Shown one piece after another: positions 1 to 7,446 of a stretch of DNA of 15,062 nucleotides (position 1 is its first letter; each line of letters starts with the position of its first letter). Made by a program: the position numbers and the translations under genes. Location: positions 1 through 15,062 of the forward strand of contig CAZASZ010000048.1 in NCBI GenBank assembly GCA_964487925.1, in the 5' to 3' direction. The notes below the pieces were generated by a model. The model was not told where the DNA came from and did not search any database. It saw only the letters and a list, made by a program, of their open reading frames with translations. This DNA is from RI-283 sp964487925. GTDB taxonomy: Bacteria; Pseudomonadota; Gammaproteobacteria; SZUA-140.

Positions 1-173
1 CCATCCAATGAGAAGCTGGCCTGATCCTTCCTAAGCGCGATTTGTCCTAGGCCTGAATTCTCCTGGAGAAGCGGCGATCGATTTTCGGCAGGACGTCTTA
101 TTCGTCACGGCTTGTTTGGTTCGAATCTCAAAAACGTCTCTCGACGCAGTTGCTCCAGGTCCGTGTTATGGAT
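1..173. other. Non-coding leader region, no gene seen
   Basis: All three plus frames hit stops within the first 35 bases, and no minus-strand frame shows a recognisable protein. The only local structure I see is a 13-bp palindrome at 58-70 (TTCTCC-T-GGAGAA), which could be a small operator or chance. The stretch just left of the 174-317 repeat could be part of the same repeat family, but that cannot be judged from one copy. Confidence 0.5.
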
Positions 174-317
174 ACCTCTAAAAACTCGCTGAAACCGCGC
201 TGGCCGCGTTGTAAACGCGCTCAAATGCGGGGCTGGGAAGCAGCAAACGCCGTGTAAGCTGTGCTTTTTCGGGCGTTTACGCCTTGCCATCATCGGCTTG
301 ATCGTGTTTTTAGAGGT
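174..317. repeat. MITE-like element bounded by 12-bp inverted repeats
   Basis: The left end ACCTCTAAAAAC (174-185) is the exact reverse complement of the right end GTTTTTAGAGGT (306-317). The interior is also structured: CGCGTT-GTA-AACGCG (205-219) is a perfect 6-bp stem with a 3-nt loop, GGCG-TTTA-CGCC (272-283) is another small stem, and GTAAACGC (211-218) pairs with GCGTTTAC (273-280). No transposase is encoded; the 29-residue plus-strand ORF (168-257) that starts just before the left end resembles no protein I know. Length, terminal inverted repeats and lack of coding capacity fit a non-autonomous MITE or a large REP/ERIC-like element. No target-site duplication is obvious, so transposition is inferred rather than shown. 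Confidence 0.5.
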
Positions 318-339
318 GCCTTTATGTCTTATGACCGAT

Positions 340-368
340 GATGCAATGTATGCGAATGAAGGTACAAT
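340..368 (+). promoter_or_regulatory. Candidate sigma-70 promoter for the TraB-family gene
   Basis: TACAAT at 363-368 matches five of six bases of the -10 consensus. At the expected distance the -35 region (about 340-345, GATGCA) is poor. Transcription would begin near 375, giving a leader of about 32 nt before the ATG at 407. This would exclude the in-frame ATG at 338 as the start. It is a motif match only. Confidence 0.3.
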
Positions 369-406
369 GTGCCCCTCTTACCCGCAACCTCATCACAGGA
401 GCAAGC

Positions 407-1642
407 ATGTCCGAGCCGCAATTGGCTGAGGCACTACCGGCGGAAAACGAACCCCAGGTTACGATTAAGGCCGGCGAGCGTGAGGTCACCATCCTCGGCA
501 CCGCGCATATCTCGCAGGCCAGCGCCGACAAGGTCGATGCCCTGATCGGCAGCGGCCAATACGATGCGGTTGCGATTGAACTCTGCCCGAGTCGTCATCA
601 GGCTATGATCGAACCCGACGCCATGGCCAATATGGACCTGGTCCAGGTCGTGCGCGAGGGCAAGGCATCAATGATTGCGGCCCATCTCGCCCTCGGCGCC
701 TATCAGCAGCGCATGGCCGAGCAACTCGGTGTGATGCCTGGCGCTGAAATGCGCATGGCTATCGAATGCGCCCAGAAGCACCAGCTCCCAATCCTGCTGA
801 TCGACCGCGACGTCGCCACGACCTTGAAGCGGATCTATCGCAACGTCAGCTGGTGGCGGCGTCTGGAATTGATCTCGACCCTGATCATGAGTGTCATGTC
901 GCGCCAGAAGGTCAGCGCCGAGGAGATCGAGCGGCTCAAGGAGGGCGACATGTTGGAGACGGCCTTCACGCAGTTTGCCGAACAGGCCCAGCAGCTTTAT
1001 GTCCCCTTGATCGAGGAGCGCGACCGCTACATGAGCGCGCGCATCGTGGATGAGCTCGACCGTTCGGATTGCCGCCATATCCTCGCTGTCGTCGGCGCCG
1101 GGCATCTCAAGGGCATGCAAGCGCACCTTGGCGAGGACATTGCCGCCCATGACGCCGACGAGGCCCGGGGTCTGATTGCTGAACTCGAGACCGTGCCGAC
1201 TCCATCGCGATGGCCCAAGCTCATCCCATGGGCCATTGTCGCCGTGATCATTGTGGGTTTTGTGCTCGGGTTTAGGCGCAGCCCCGAGATGGGCTGGGAG
1301 ATGGTCATGGATTGGGTCGTCATCAACGGTGGCCTGTCCGCTATCGGGGCCTTGCTTGCACGCGCGCATCCGCTCACGATCGTTACGGCCTTTCTGGCCG
1401 CGCCGCTGACGTCGTTAAACCCGGCCATCGGTGCCGGTATGGTGACCGGGGCCATGGAGGCTTGGCTGCGGCGTCCGAACGTCGGTGATTTCAGTCGCCT
1501 GCGTACCGATACCAGCACGATAGCGGGCTGGTGGCGCAACCGCGTCTCACGTGTCCTGCTGGTCTTCCTATTCAGCACGATCGGTTCCGCCATCGGTACG
1601 TATGTGGCGGGAGCGATGATATTCAACCGCCTTGCAGGTTAG
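407..1642 (+). CDS. TraB/PrgY family membrane protein (GumN/TIKI-like fold)
   Basis: This 411-residue protein carries the family's two glycine-histidine motifs: GTAHIS at residues 31-36, followed by IELCPSR near 57-63, and VVGAGHL around 228-234. These are the conserved positions of the TraB/PrgY/TIKI superfamily, thought to be metal-dependent peptidase-like. Enterococcal PrgY lowers pheromone activity and animal TIKI cleaves Wnt; the bacterial chromosomal role is unknown. The C-terminal third holds hydrophobic segments near residues 274-291, about 310-355 and about 385-407, so the soluble domain is anchored in the inner membrane. I chose ATG 407 because AGGA (397-400) sits six bases ahead; an in-frame ATG at 338 would add 23 residues unlike the family. 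The gene stands alone, flanked by inverted copies of a short repeat. The family call is firm, the function open. Confidence 0.88.
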   Translation: MSEPQLAEALPAENEPQVTIKAGEREVTILGTAHISQASADKVDALIGSGQYDAVAIELCPSRHQAMIEPDAMANMDLVQVVREGKASMIAAHLALGAYQQRMAEQLGVMPGAEMRMAIECAQKHQLPILLIDRDVATTLKRIYRNVSWWRRLELISTLIMSVMSRQKVSAEEIERLKEGDMLETAFTQFAEQAQQLYVPLIEERDRYMSARIVDELDRSDCRHILAVVGAGHLKGMQAHLGEDIAAHDADEARGLIAELETVPTPSRWPKLIPWAIVAVIIVGFVLGFRRSPEMGWEMVMDWVVINGGLSAIGALLARAHPLTIVTAFLAAPLTSLNPAIGAGMVTGAMEAWLRRPNVGDFSRLRTDTSTIAGWWRNRVSRVLLVFLFSTIGSAIGTYVAGAMIFNRLAG

Positions 1643-1661
1643 AGAAAAGGAGAGAAAAGAG

Positions 1662-1678
1662 TAAAGGACACCTCTAAA
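1662..1678 (-). repeat. Isolated copy of the TTTAGAGGTG(T)CCTTTA repeat
   Basis: TAAAGGACACCTCTAAA (1662-1678) reads, on the minus strand, as TTTAGAGGTGTCCTTTA. The right end of the element before the TraB gene reads TTTAGAGGTGCCTTTA (309-324). The two differ by a single inserted base and are oriented as inverted repeats around the TraB-family gene. Confidence 0.5.
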
Positions 1679-1746
1679 GATAACAGAGAAAAAAATACTA
1701 AATACCGAGATACGAAGCATCCCCTCATTCGCTTTCCTCTGTTCTC

Positions 1747-1775
1747 TTTTCTCTGCCTCATCTCCCAGTTATGAT
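1747..1775 (+). promoter_or_regulatory. Candidate promoter for fpr
   Basis: TATGAT at 1770-1775 matches five of six bases of the -10 consensus and lies 32 bases before the fpr start. The hexamer 17 bases upstream (TTTTCT, 1747-1752) is a weak -35 that overlaps the pyrimidine-rich arm of the spacer's inverted repeat. Motif match only. Confidence 0.25.
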
Positions 1776-1807
1776 GTCGGCACCAATATTGAACGCGAGG
1801 TGGATTC

Positions 1808-2554
1808 ATGGCGGAGAAGTGGGTACAGGGCAGGGTTGTCGAGAATGTTCGTTGGACCGAACAACTCCATTCGCTGCGTATCGAGGCCGATATCGCCCCG
1901 TTCACTGCCGGTCAATTCACGCGCTTGGCGCTCGATGTCGATGGCGAACGTATCGCACGGCCCTATTCTCTTGTAAATCCGCCGGATCAGAGCCCACACG
2001 AATTCTATTTCATCACGGTACCGCACGGCCCTTTGAGCGAACGCCTCTACGGGCTCACGGAGGGCGATACGATTTGGGTCGCCGGCCAGGCTGGCGGTCA
2101 TTTTACACTGACCAATGTCCCTTCGGCCGAGACGCTTTGGCTCATCGCGACCGGCACGGCGCTGGGTGTCTTTCTATCCATTCTGCGTACAGCGGAGCCC
2201 TGGGATCGCTTTAAGCGGGTCGTTCTGGTTCATGGTGTGCGGACGCCCGAGGAGCAGACCTATCTTGAGACGCTGGCGGCGATCGAGGCAGAGCATCCGG
2301 ACCGTTTCCAAGTCGTGCATTCGGTGACCCGGGCCAGCGGCGATTCGAAAACGGATGCGCGGATCACGAGCATGATCGAGGATGGCCGCCTGGAGGCCGA
2401 GGCTGGCGCGCGGTTGGATGCCGAGTCCTGTCAGGTCATGATTTGTGGGCGGCCCGAGATGGTTAGTGACACGCTGCATCTGTTGGAGAAGCGGGGGCTC
2501 GCCAAGAACCGCAGCATGACGCCCGGTCAGATCACGACCGAGAAGTACTGGTGA
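1808..2554 (+). CDS. fpr: Ferredoxin/flavodoxin--NADP+ reductase
   Basis: This 248-residue soluble FAD enzyme moves electrons between NADPH and ferredoxin or flavodoxin. The FAD-binding motif RPYSLVN is at residues 51-57, with R51, Y53 and S54 contacting the flavin. The NADP-binding glycine motif GTALG is at 116-120, CGRPEMV at 213-219 contributes to nicotinamide binding, and the chain ends in the short EKYW tail typical of bacterial subclass I Fpr proteins. Length matches the E. coli enzyme (248). Start ATG 1808 has a purine-rich GAGGTGG about five bases ahead. Known roles of Fpr include supplying electrons for Fe-S cluster work, flavodoxin-dependent radical enzymes and the oxidative-stress response; which applies here is not shown. 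The PAP2 gene follows after 33 bases, so co-transcription is possible. Confidence 0.93.
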   Translation: MAEKWVQGRVVENVRWTEQLHSLRIEADIAPFTAGQFTRLALDVDGERIARPYSLVNPPDQSPHEFYFITVPHGPLSERLYGLTEGDTIWVAGQAGGHFTLTNVPSAETLWLIATGTALGVFLSILRTAEPWDRFKRVVLVHGVRTPEEQTYLETLAAIEAEHPDRFQVVHSVTRASGDSKTDARITSMIEDGRLEAEAGARLDAESCQVMICGRPEMVSDTLHLLEKRGLAKNRSMTPGQITTEKYW

Positions 2555-2587
2555 TCCAAGCAACCATTCGCCTTGCCCGAGTAGCGC

Positions 2588-3361
2588 ATGCCGCCGCCAA
2601 TCACATGGCGTGACCCCTGGGTTTGGGGGCCACCTAGTGTCTTTCTGACGCTGGGGGTGGTCTTGATGCTCACGCAGGCCAACCAGCCGCTATTTCTCTA
2701 TCTGAATCATCTGCCTGGCGGTTCAGTCTTTTGGTCCGGGGCGACCTTGTTCGGCGATTCCCTGGTTGCCATGACGCTGTTGCTGCCCTTTGTCGGCCGC
2801 CGCCCCGATGTTATTTGGGCGGCCATGCTGGCGGCCATTGTGGCCATGCTTTGGGTGCACGGTCTGAAGCCTACGTTTGATGTCCCGCGCCCCACGGCCG
2901 TTCTGTCGCTCGATCAGATTCGGGTCATCGGCCCTGAGATCCATGCCCGCGCCTTTCCCTCCGGACACACCGCCACGGCCTTCACATTGGCCGGGGTGCT
3001 GGCCATGGCCTATCGCAGTGTGACCTTACGAGCGTCCCTGATTGCGCTGGCTTGCCTGGTAGGGTTGTCCCGGGTCGCGGTATCGGCGCACTGGCCCTTG
3101 GATGTGCTGGGCGGCGCCTTCGGGGGTTGGCTGGCGGCCTGTGCCGGTTGGGCTTGGTCAGAACGTTGGCGGTGGGGCAAGGGGCGAACCGGGCAGTGGG
3201 TGCTGGCAGGGCTGCTCATGGTTGCAGCCGCCTACCTTCTGTTTGGCTACGACGCCCGTTATCACGACGCGGATATGCTTAAGGGGCTTCTTGCGGCGCT
3301 GTTGTTGGCGGCGGGGGCGTGGCGGATGACGCTTCTGGTGCGGTCGCAGCCTCTGGGTTAG
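2588..3361 (+). CDS. PAP2-superfamily membrane phosphatase
   Basis: This is a 257-residue polytopic membrane protein with the complete three-part acid-phosphatase signature: K94 through R101-P102 (KX6RP), PSGH at 124-127, and SR at 161-162 leading to H168 and D172 (SRX5HX3D). In this superfamily the first histidine assists catalysis and the second forms the phospho-enzyme on lipid or polyprenyl phosphates, facing the periplasm. The substrate could be phosphatidic acid, phosphatidylglycerol phosphate or undecaprenyl pyrophosphate; the sequence does not decide. Hydrophobic segments lie before and between the motifs and after residue about 205. The start is the first ATG with suitable spacing, although its ribosome site is weak. 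The last 83 bases overlap, tail-to-tail, the 3' end of the glycosyltransferase on the other strand. Confidence 0.88.
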   Translation: MPPPITWRDPWVWGPPSVFLTLGVVLMLTQANQPLFLYLNHLPGGSVFWSGATLFGDSLVAMTLLLPFVGRRPDVIWAAMLAAIVAMLWVHGLKPTFDVPRPTAVLSLDQIRVIGPEIHARAFPSGHTATAFTLAGVLAMAYRSVTLRASLIALACLVGLSRVAVSAHWPLDVLGGAFGGWLAACAGWAWSERWRWGKGRTGQWVLAGLLMVAAAYLLFGYDARYHDADMLKGLLAALLLAAGAWRMTLLVRSQPLG

Positions 3362-4967
3362 TTGTGCCGGGATCCGGTAAATCGGGCGCGGCTATATCGG
3401 GATTGACCGCATTGGGCGTTTCACCGATCCGGGCCAGGACGACCCCGCCTTTTTTAAACAGGATTTCGCTGACGCCCTCAAGGTCCGATAGATAGGCGGG
3501 TGACGTGAAGACCACCTCGCCGGCCTCCGGGCGCCGTCGCGGCACAACCCGGTCGCTGTAGACGCTGAAACTGGGCATGTTGAGGCGCCAACTGACGATA
3601 TCCTGGTCCGGCATTTGGCGCATGAACAGCCCGGCCTCGCGGGCGGGCCCTTGCAACAGACCGCCGACCCTTGGCAGGACCAATCCCGGTAAGGCGAGGC
3701 TCGTGATCAGCGCGATCGCGAGTAGGCGCGAGGATAGTCGCAGACGGGTTTCGTAATACAGAAAAACGATCAGCAGGATCGCGATCAGTAGTGGCAGGCG
3801 ATAGGTCCAGGTGAATTCCGCCCCTATGTCGGACAGGCTGGCCGCATAGAAGGGTTGTTTGACACCGGCGGCGGCCCGTTCGAGGATTTCCGGCAAAAAC
3901 AGTAATAACAGGAGATAGACCGCGGCAGGGACAAGCGCCAATGCACGCGAACGCAGGGACTCTACCTGCAGGGCCAGCAGAACGATCAGTCCGGTCAAGC
4001 CGTAGTTGATGTAGTGCGGCAGCTTCGTACCCGAGATCGAAAACAGGATCAGCACGAACAGGAACCAGATCAACAGGAAGCGGTTCAGCGGTTCGCGCAC
4101 GAGGGCCATGCCGTTTCGGAACACGGGGATCAGCAGTCCGGTGAAGGGCAGTATCCCGATTAGAACGATAGGCAGGTAGTAGAACAGCGATCCGCCGTGT
4201 CCCTCCATGGCGGCGTCAAAGCGCCCCAGGTTGTGCTGAAAAAAGAAGCCTTCGATGAAACCCGAGCCGTCACGGAAGTAGACCGTCAGATACCAGGGCA
4301 GGTTGATGGCGAGCAGGATCAGCCAGCCGATACGATCCGAGATGGCCCGCAGCCAGGTCCGCCATTGGCCGTACGAACCGAAGAAGATCAGGCTGACGGC
4401 GCCAGGTATCAGGATCGCGACCGGACCCTTGGTCAGGAAGCCGAGACCCATGAAGGCGAAGGCAGCGATCACATAGCGCCTGCGTGCTTCCAGGAAATAG
4501 AGGTAGACCGAAAACATGCTGGCGGCTAGGAAGCAGTTCAGCGTTGCGTCAGAGATTGCAGACTTGCCGATCAACGAGATCAAAAGGGAAGTCGCGAGTA
4601 CGATCCCGGCAACACAGCCCGTGCGCAGATCGCGAACGCGTGTGACGAAGGCCGTGGTGGCCAGGGCCCATGCCGTGGCAGCGATGGCCGAGGGTAGACG
4701 CAAGGCGAATTCGTTCCAGCCCAGCCAGGACACGCTCAGGGCCTGCAGCCAGTAGAACAGGATGGGTTTGTCGTAGCGCGGCTCGCCGTTCAGGGTTGTG
4801 ATCAGGAAGTCATGACGCTCGAAAAGCTCGCGGGTCGCCTCCGAGAACGCGCCCTCGTCGAGATCGAACAACGGGATGGCGCCAAGATTCGTGAAGAACC
4901 CTGCGACAATGGCCAGTGCGAGGACGATCAGCAGTGGCTCAAATCGCCTTGCCCGCTCCGGGTTCAC
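3279..4967 (-). CDS. ArnT/GT83-like membrane glycosyltransferase
   Basis: A 562-residue polytopic protein. After a first membrane helix (residues 12-29) comes the acidic motif FDLDEGAF (34-41) in the first periplasmic loop, then RYDKP at 64-68; both are hallmarks of the ArnT/PMT fold that takes sugars from polyprenyl phosphate. About ten further hydrophobic segments follow to about residue 430, then a soluble C-terminal domain. ArnT adds aminoarabinose to lipid A, but no arn biosynthesis genes are nearby, so the donor and acceptor here are unknown. The start is GTG at 4967, whose last two bases lie in the upstream TGA (GTGA overlap), implying translational coupling. The C-terminus is a Pro/Ala/Thr-rich tail whose last 27 residues are encoded antisense to the PAP2 gene. 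Confidence 0.82.
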   Translation of the reverse strand: MNPERARRFEPLLIVLALAIVAGFFTNLGAIPLFDLDEGAFSEATRELFERHDFLITTLNGEPRYDKPILFYWLQALSVSWLGWNEFALRLPSAIAATAWALATTAFVTRVRDLRTGCVAGIVLATSLLISLIGKSAISDATLNCFLAASMFSVYLYFLEARRRYVIAAFAFMGLGFLTKGPVAILIPGAVSLIFFGSYGQWRTWLRAISDRIGWLILLAINLPWYLTVYFRDGSGFIEGFFFQHNLGRFDAAMEGHGGSLFYYLPIVLIGILPFTGLLIPVFRNGMALVREPLNRFLLIWFLFVLILFSISGTKLPHYINYGLTGLIVLLALQVESLRSRALALVPAAVYLLLLLFLPEILERAAAGVKQPFYAASLSDIGAEFTWTYRLPLLIAILLIVFLYYETRLRLSSRLLAIALITSLALPGLVLPRVGGLLQGPAREAGLFMRQMPDQDIVSWRLNMPSFSVYSDRVVPRRRPEAGEVVFTSPAYLSDLEGVSEILFKKGGVVLARIGETPNAVNPDIAAPDLPDPGTTNPEAATAPEASSATPPPPTTAPQEAP

Positions 4968-5701
4968 GCCTCGTCGTCCATGCCGGGGAACTTCGCCATT
5001 TCATCGGTGATGAATTCGTTCTCGTAGTTGGTGCCGATCGAGTAGGCCGCGATCTTGCTGAGATGGGTATAGGGTAGGCTGGTCTCGTCATGCCACGCGT
5101 TGAACGCGGCTTGAATGCGTTTGAGGTCCCGTTGGCTGGTCGGGTTCTCGGCGATATCCACGCCGGCCTCGCGGAGTGCCAGCGTGACGTCACGGGTGGT
5201 CACAAAGCTGTCCTTGCCGACATAGCGCAGGAACCATTGCCCGGTATGACCGCCCAGGCGGGAGCCGCGTTTCTTGAGCACCTGGAGTAGGCCCACTTGA
5301 TCCGATGACGGCCAGGTGGCAAGGAAACGCGCGAAGGAACCATGTTCATGGGAGACATCCAGGAGAAACCCGACGTTTTCCATGACGGCCTTGATCTTCT
5401 GCCAGTTGCGGACGACTCGCCGATCCTGAGTGTAGGCCTCCCATTCCTCTGGCGAGAGATAGCTCAGCCGATCGATGTTAAAACCATAGAAGGCCTCCTC
5501 GAACTGGGGCCACTTGTTAGCGATCACGGTCCAGTTGAAGCCGGCTTGGTTAATCGTCTGGGTCATCATGGCGAGGCAACGATCATCCCCGAGTCGGGAC
5601 AGTTCCTGATCGCTCAGGAAGTGCGGCAACAGCCGGGTCAACGCCTCTTCGCTACCCTTGCGCTCTGCGGCGCGCGCGTGGATGTCGGAAAATGGCTTCA
5701 T
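4964..5701 (-). CDS. Tag-like DNA-3-methyladenine glycosylase I family protein
   Basis: A 245-residue protein resembling Tag (COG2818, HhH-GPD superfamily), which excises 3-methyladenine from DNA. The supporting blocks are QAGFNW at residues 52-57 (compare QAGLSW in E. coli Tag), VVRNWQKIKA at 96-105 (compare GIIRHRGKIQA) and LKKRG at 142-146. The protein is longer than E. coli Tag (187 aa). It lacks an obvious N-terminal zinc-ligand cysteine, and the position of the catalytic-pocket glutamate (Glu38 in E. coli) appears to be threonine (T49). It may therefore be a divergent glycosylase with other specificity, or inactive. The ATG at 5701 has GGGGAAAC just ahead. It sits 54 bases after hyuB and overlaps the glycosyltransferase start by 4 bases. 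Family call likely; activity uncertain. Confidence 0.72.
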   Translation of the reverse strand: MKPFSDIHARAAERKGSEEALTRLLPHFLSDQELSRLGDDRCLAMMTQTINQAGFNWTVIANKWPQFEEAFYGFNIDRLSYLSPEEWEAYTQDRRVVRNWQKIKAVMENVGFLLDVSHEHGSFARFLATWPSSDQVGLLQVLKKRGSRLGGHTGQWFLRYVGKDSFVTTRDVTLALREAGVDIAENPTSQRDLKRIQAAFNAWHDETSLPYTHLSKIAAYSIGTNYENEFITDEMAKFPGMDDEA

Positions 5702-5755
5702 TGTTTCCCCAGTGTTTTGTCCGTAAACCGCAAGCGCCTATGGTACCCGATCGCA

Positions 5756-7446
5756 CTACTCCTTGCCGAAACCGCCGCCGCCCGGTGTCTCTATGCGGAT
5801 TCGGTCTCCCGGCTCAAGCATGACGCTGCCCTTGGCTGGCAGGTCGGACCATTGACCATCGCGCCGCAAGCGGTTTCGCCCGGATGCCCCGGAGTCGCCG
5901 CCTTCCAGTCCATAAGGCGCGCTGTCCCGGCGCTNNNNNNNNNNNNNNNNNNNNNNNNNNNNNNNNNNNNNNNNNNNNNNNNNNNNNNNNNNNNNNNNNN
6001 NNNNNNNNNNNNNNNNNNNNNNNNNNNNNNNNNNCCGGATGCCCCGGAGTCGCCGCCTTCCAGTCCATAAGGCGCGCTGTCCCGGCGCTCGGTCAGCAGC
6101 GACAGATGGCACGGCGCGAGGACCTCCCATTCGCGGATCAGGCCGTCGCCGCCGCGCTGCAGGCCCCGCCCGCCCGAGTCATGACGGATTGCGTATTCCG
6201 TGATGCGAAGCGGATAGTGCATCTCCAATACCTCGATCGAGGTATTCTTGGTGTTGGTCATATGGCACTGTACGGTCGAGAGACCGTCGCCATTCGAGTA
6301 TGCCCCCATGCCGCCGGCCAGGGTCTCGTAGTAGACCCAGGGAGCGGCATTTCCTTTGCCGCCAAAGATGACGTTGTTCATCGTGCCCTGCGCGGCCGCC
6401 GGGATGCGTTCGGGGATCGCCCGAGCCAGTGCGCCGAGCACGACATCGACGATGCGCTGGCTGGTCTCGACGTTGCCGGCCGCGACCGGCGCGCCGTTGC
6501 CGGCATTGACGAGCGTGCCGGGCGCTGCGATGAGTGCGATGGGCTTGAAGATGGCTGCCGTCTGCGGCGTGTGCGCGGGCATCAGGCAGCGGAAGCAATA
6601 AAACACACTAGCGGCGGTCACGGCCAGCGGGCAGTTCACGGGACCCCGCGTCTGGAGCGCGGTGCCGGTGAAGTCCACTGTGGCCCGCTCGCCCGTAACG
6701 GTCACGCGGACCCGGATGGACAAAGGCCCTGATTCGAAGCCGTCGCCTTCGAGGTAATCCTCGAAATCATAGTTGCCATCGGGGATCGCAGCGATCGCGG
6801 CGCGTCCGTAACTCTCGGAGACCTCGATCAGGGCCGCGAACGCAGCGCTCAGATAGTCGGCCGCGAATTCGCCCAGGCGGGTTGCTCCGAGCTGGCAGGC
6901 CGCCCGCTGAGCCGACAGGTCGCCCATGCGTTCGTCGGGCACGCGCACGCGGGCGAAGATCTGCGCCCGGATTTGCGGATCTTCCTTGCCGGCGGAAAAC
7001 CAGTGCCGGGGTGAGATCACGAGGCCCTCGTCCTCGAGCCGCGTCTCGACACCCATGGAGCCGGGCGATGCGCCACCGATATCGGCGTGATGGGCGCGAG
7101 CCGCCGCAAAAGCGATCAGGCGTTCATCGACGAATACCGGAGAGACGGCGGTGACGTCCGGCAGATGGGTGCCGCCCAGGTAAGGGTCGTTGAACAGGAC
7201 GACGTCACCGGGCTGCCAATCGAAACGGCCGACGACAGCGGTCATGGCGAAGGCCATCGAACCGAGGTGCACAGGGATGTGCGCGGCCTGCGCAATCAGT
7301 TCGCCCTCAATGGTGAAGAGCGCGCATGAGAAGTCTTCGCGGTCGCGGATATTGGGTGAGATCGCGCTGCGCTTGAGTACGGCGCCCATCTCTTCGCATA
7401 TGGCGCCCAAGCGGTGTGAGAACAGGCTTAGCTCGACGGCGTTCAT
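5756..7446 (-). CDS. hyuB: Hydantoinase B / oxoprolinase B subunit, interrupted by an assembly gap
   Basis: This is the B subunit of an ATP-dependent hydantoinase/5-oxoprolinase-type amidohydrolase; it acts with HyuA in the cytoplasm. Family blocks are FNDPYLGGTHLPDV, HHADIGGASPGS and, at the C-terminus, a glycine-rich TPGGGGFG. As printed, the reading frame breaks at 100 N. The 55 bases on each side are identical, and both copies encode the same peptide in the two flanking frames. Merging them removes 155 bases and gives one continuous 1536-base gene of 511 codons plus stop, the normal family length. So it is intact, not a pseudogene. ATG 7446 overlaps the hyuA stop as ATGA, which settles the start; an upstream extension to 7509 would lie inside hyuA. 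Substrate (5-oxoproline, N-methylhydantoin or another cyclic amide) cannot be told from sequence. Confidence 0.9.
5880..6089. other. Unmerged contig overlap: 55-bp exact duplicate around 100 N
   Basis: Bases 5880-5934 and 6035-6089 are identical over 55 bases, with 100 N between. The length equals a common assembler k-mer, and collapsing the duplicate restores the hyuB frame exactly. The real sequence most likely runs from 5934 straight to 6090, so this is not a biological repeat. Confidence 0.92.

Larger units (their letters stand above)
1643..1807. other. AT- and purine-rich spacer with inverted repeats
   Basis: This intergenic stretch differs sharply in composition from its GC-rich surroundings. 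AGAGAAAAGAG (1651-1661) is an exact inverted repeat of CTCTTTTCTCT (1744-1754), and a direct partial copy, AGAGAAAAGG, lies at 1641-1650. Between them are ACAGAGAAAAAAA (1683-1695) and TCCTCTGTTCTC (about 1735-1746), which are partly complementary. A hairpin with a long loop is possible and might act as a bidirectional transcription barrier, but it lacks the compact stem plus T-run of a standard terminator. No gene is credible here. Confidence 0.45.

Noticed and set aside
168..257. 29-residue plus-strand ORF starting just before the repeat's left end
   Set aside because: No ribosome site, no family resemblance, and its codons include the terminal repeat; more likely chance.
105..293. 62-codon open frame on the minus strand
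   Set aside because: It lies across the inverted-repeat element, has no recognisable family, and its composition looks like translated repeat sequence.
338..406. Upstream ATG that would lengthen the TraB-family protein by 23 residues
   Set aside because: The added residues are not family-like, a -10 motif lies within it, and a good ribosome site precedes ATG 407.
668..1626. Long antisense frames (233 and 199 codons) opposite the TraB-family gene
   Set aside because: They are shadows produced by GC-rich codons; their translations are low in order and match nothing, whereas the plus-strand gene has clear motifs.
5880..6089. 55-base direct repeat as a biological duplication or attachment site
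   Set aside because: It flanks a fixed 100-N gap and its collapse restores the gene frame, so it is an assembly artefact.
5342..6732. Plus-strand open frames crossing the first N run
   Set aside because: They lie opposite hyuB and the Tag-like gene and only stay open because N codons are not read as stops.
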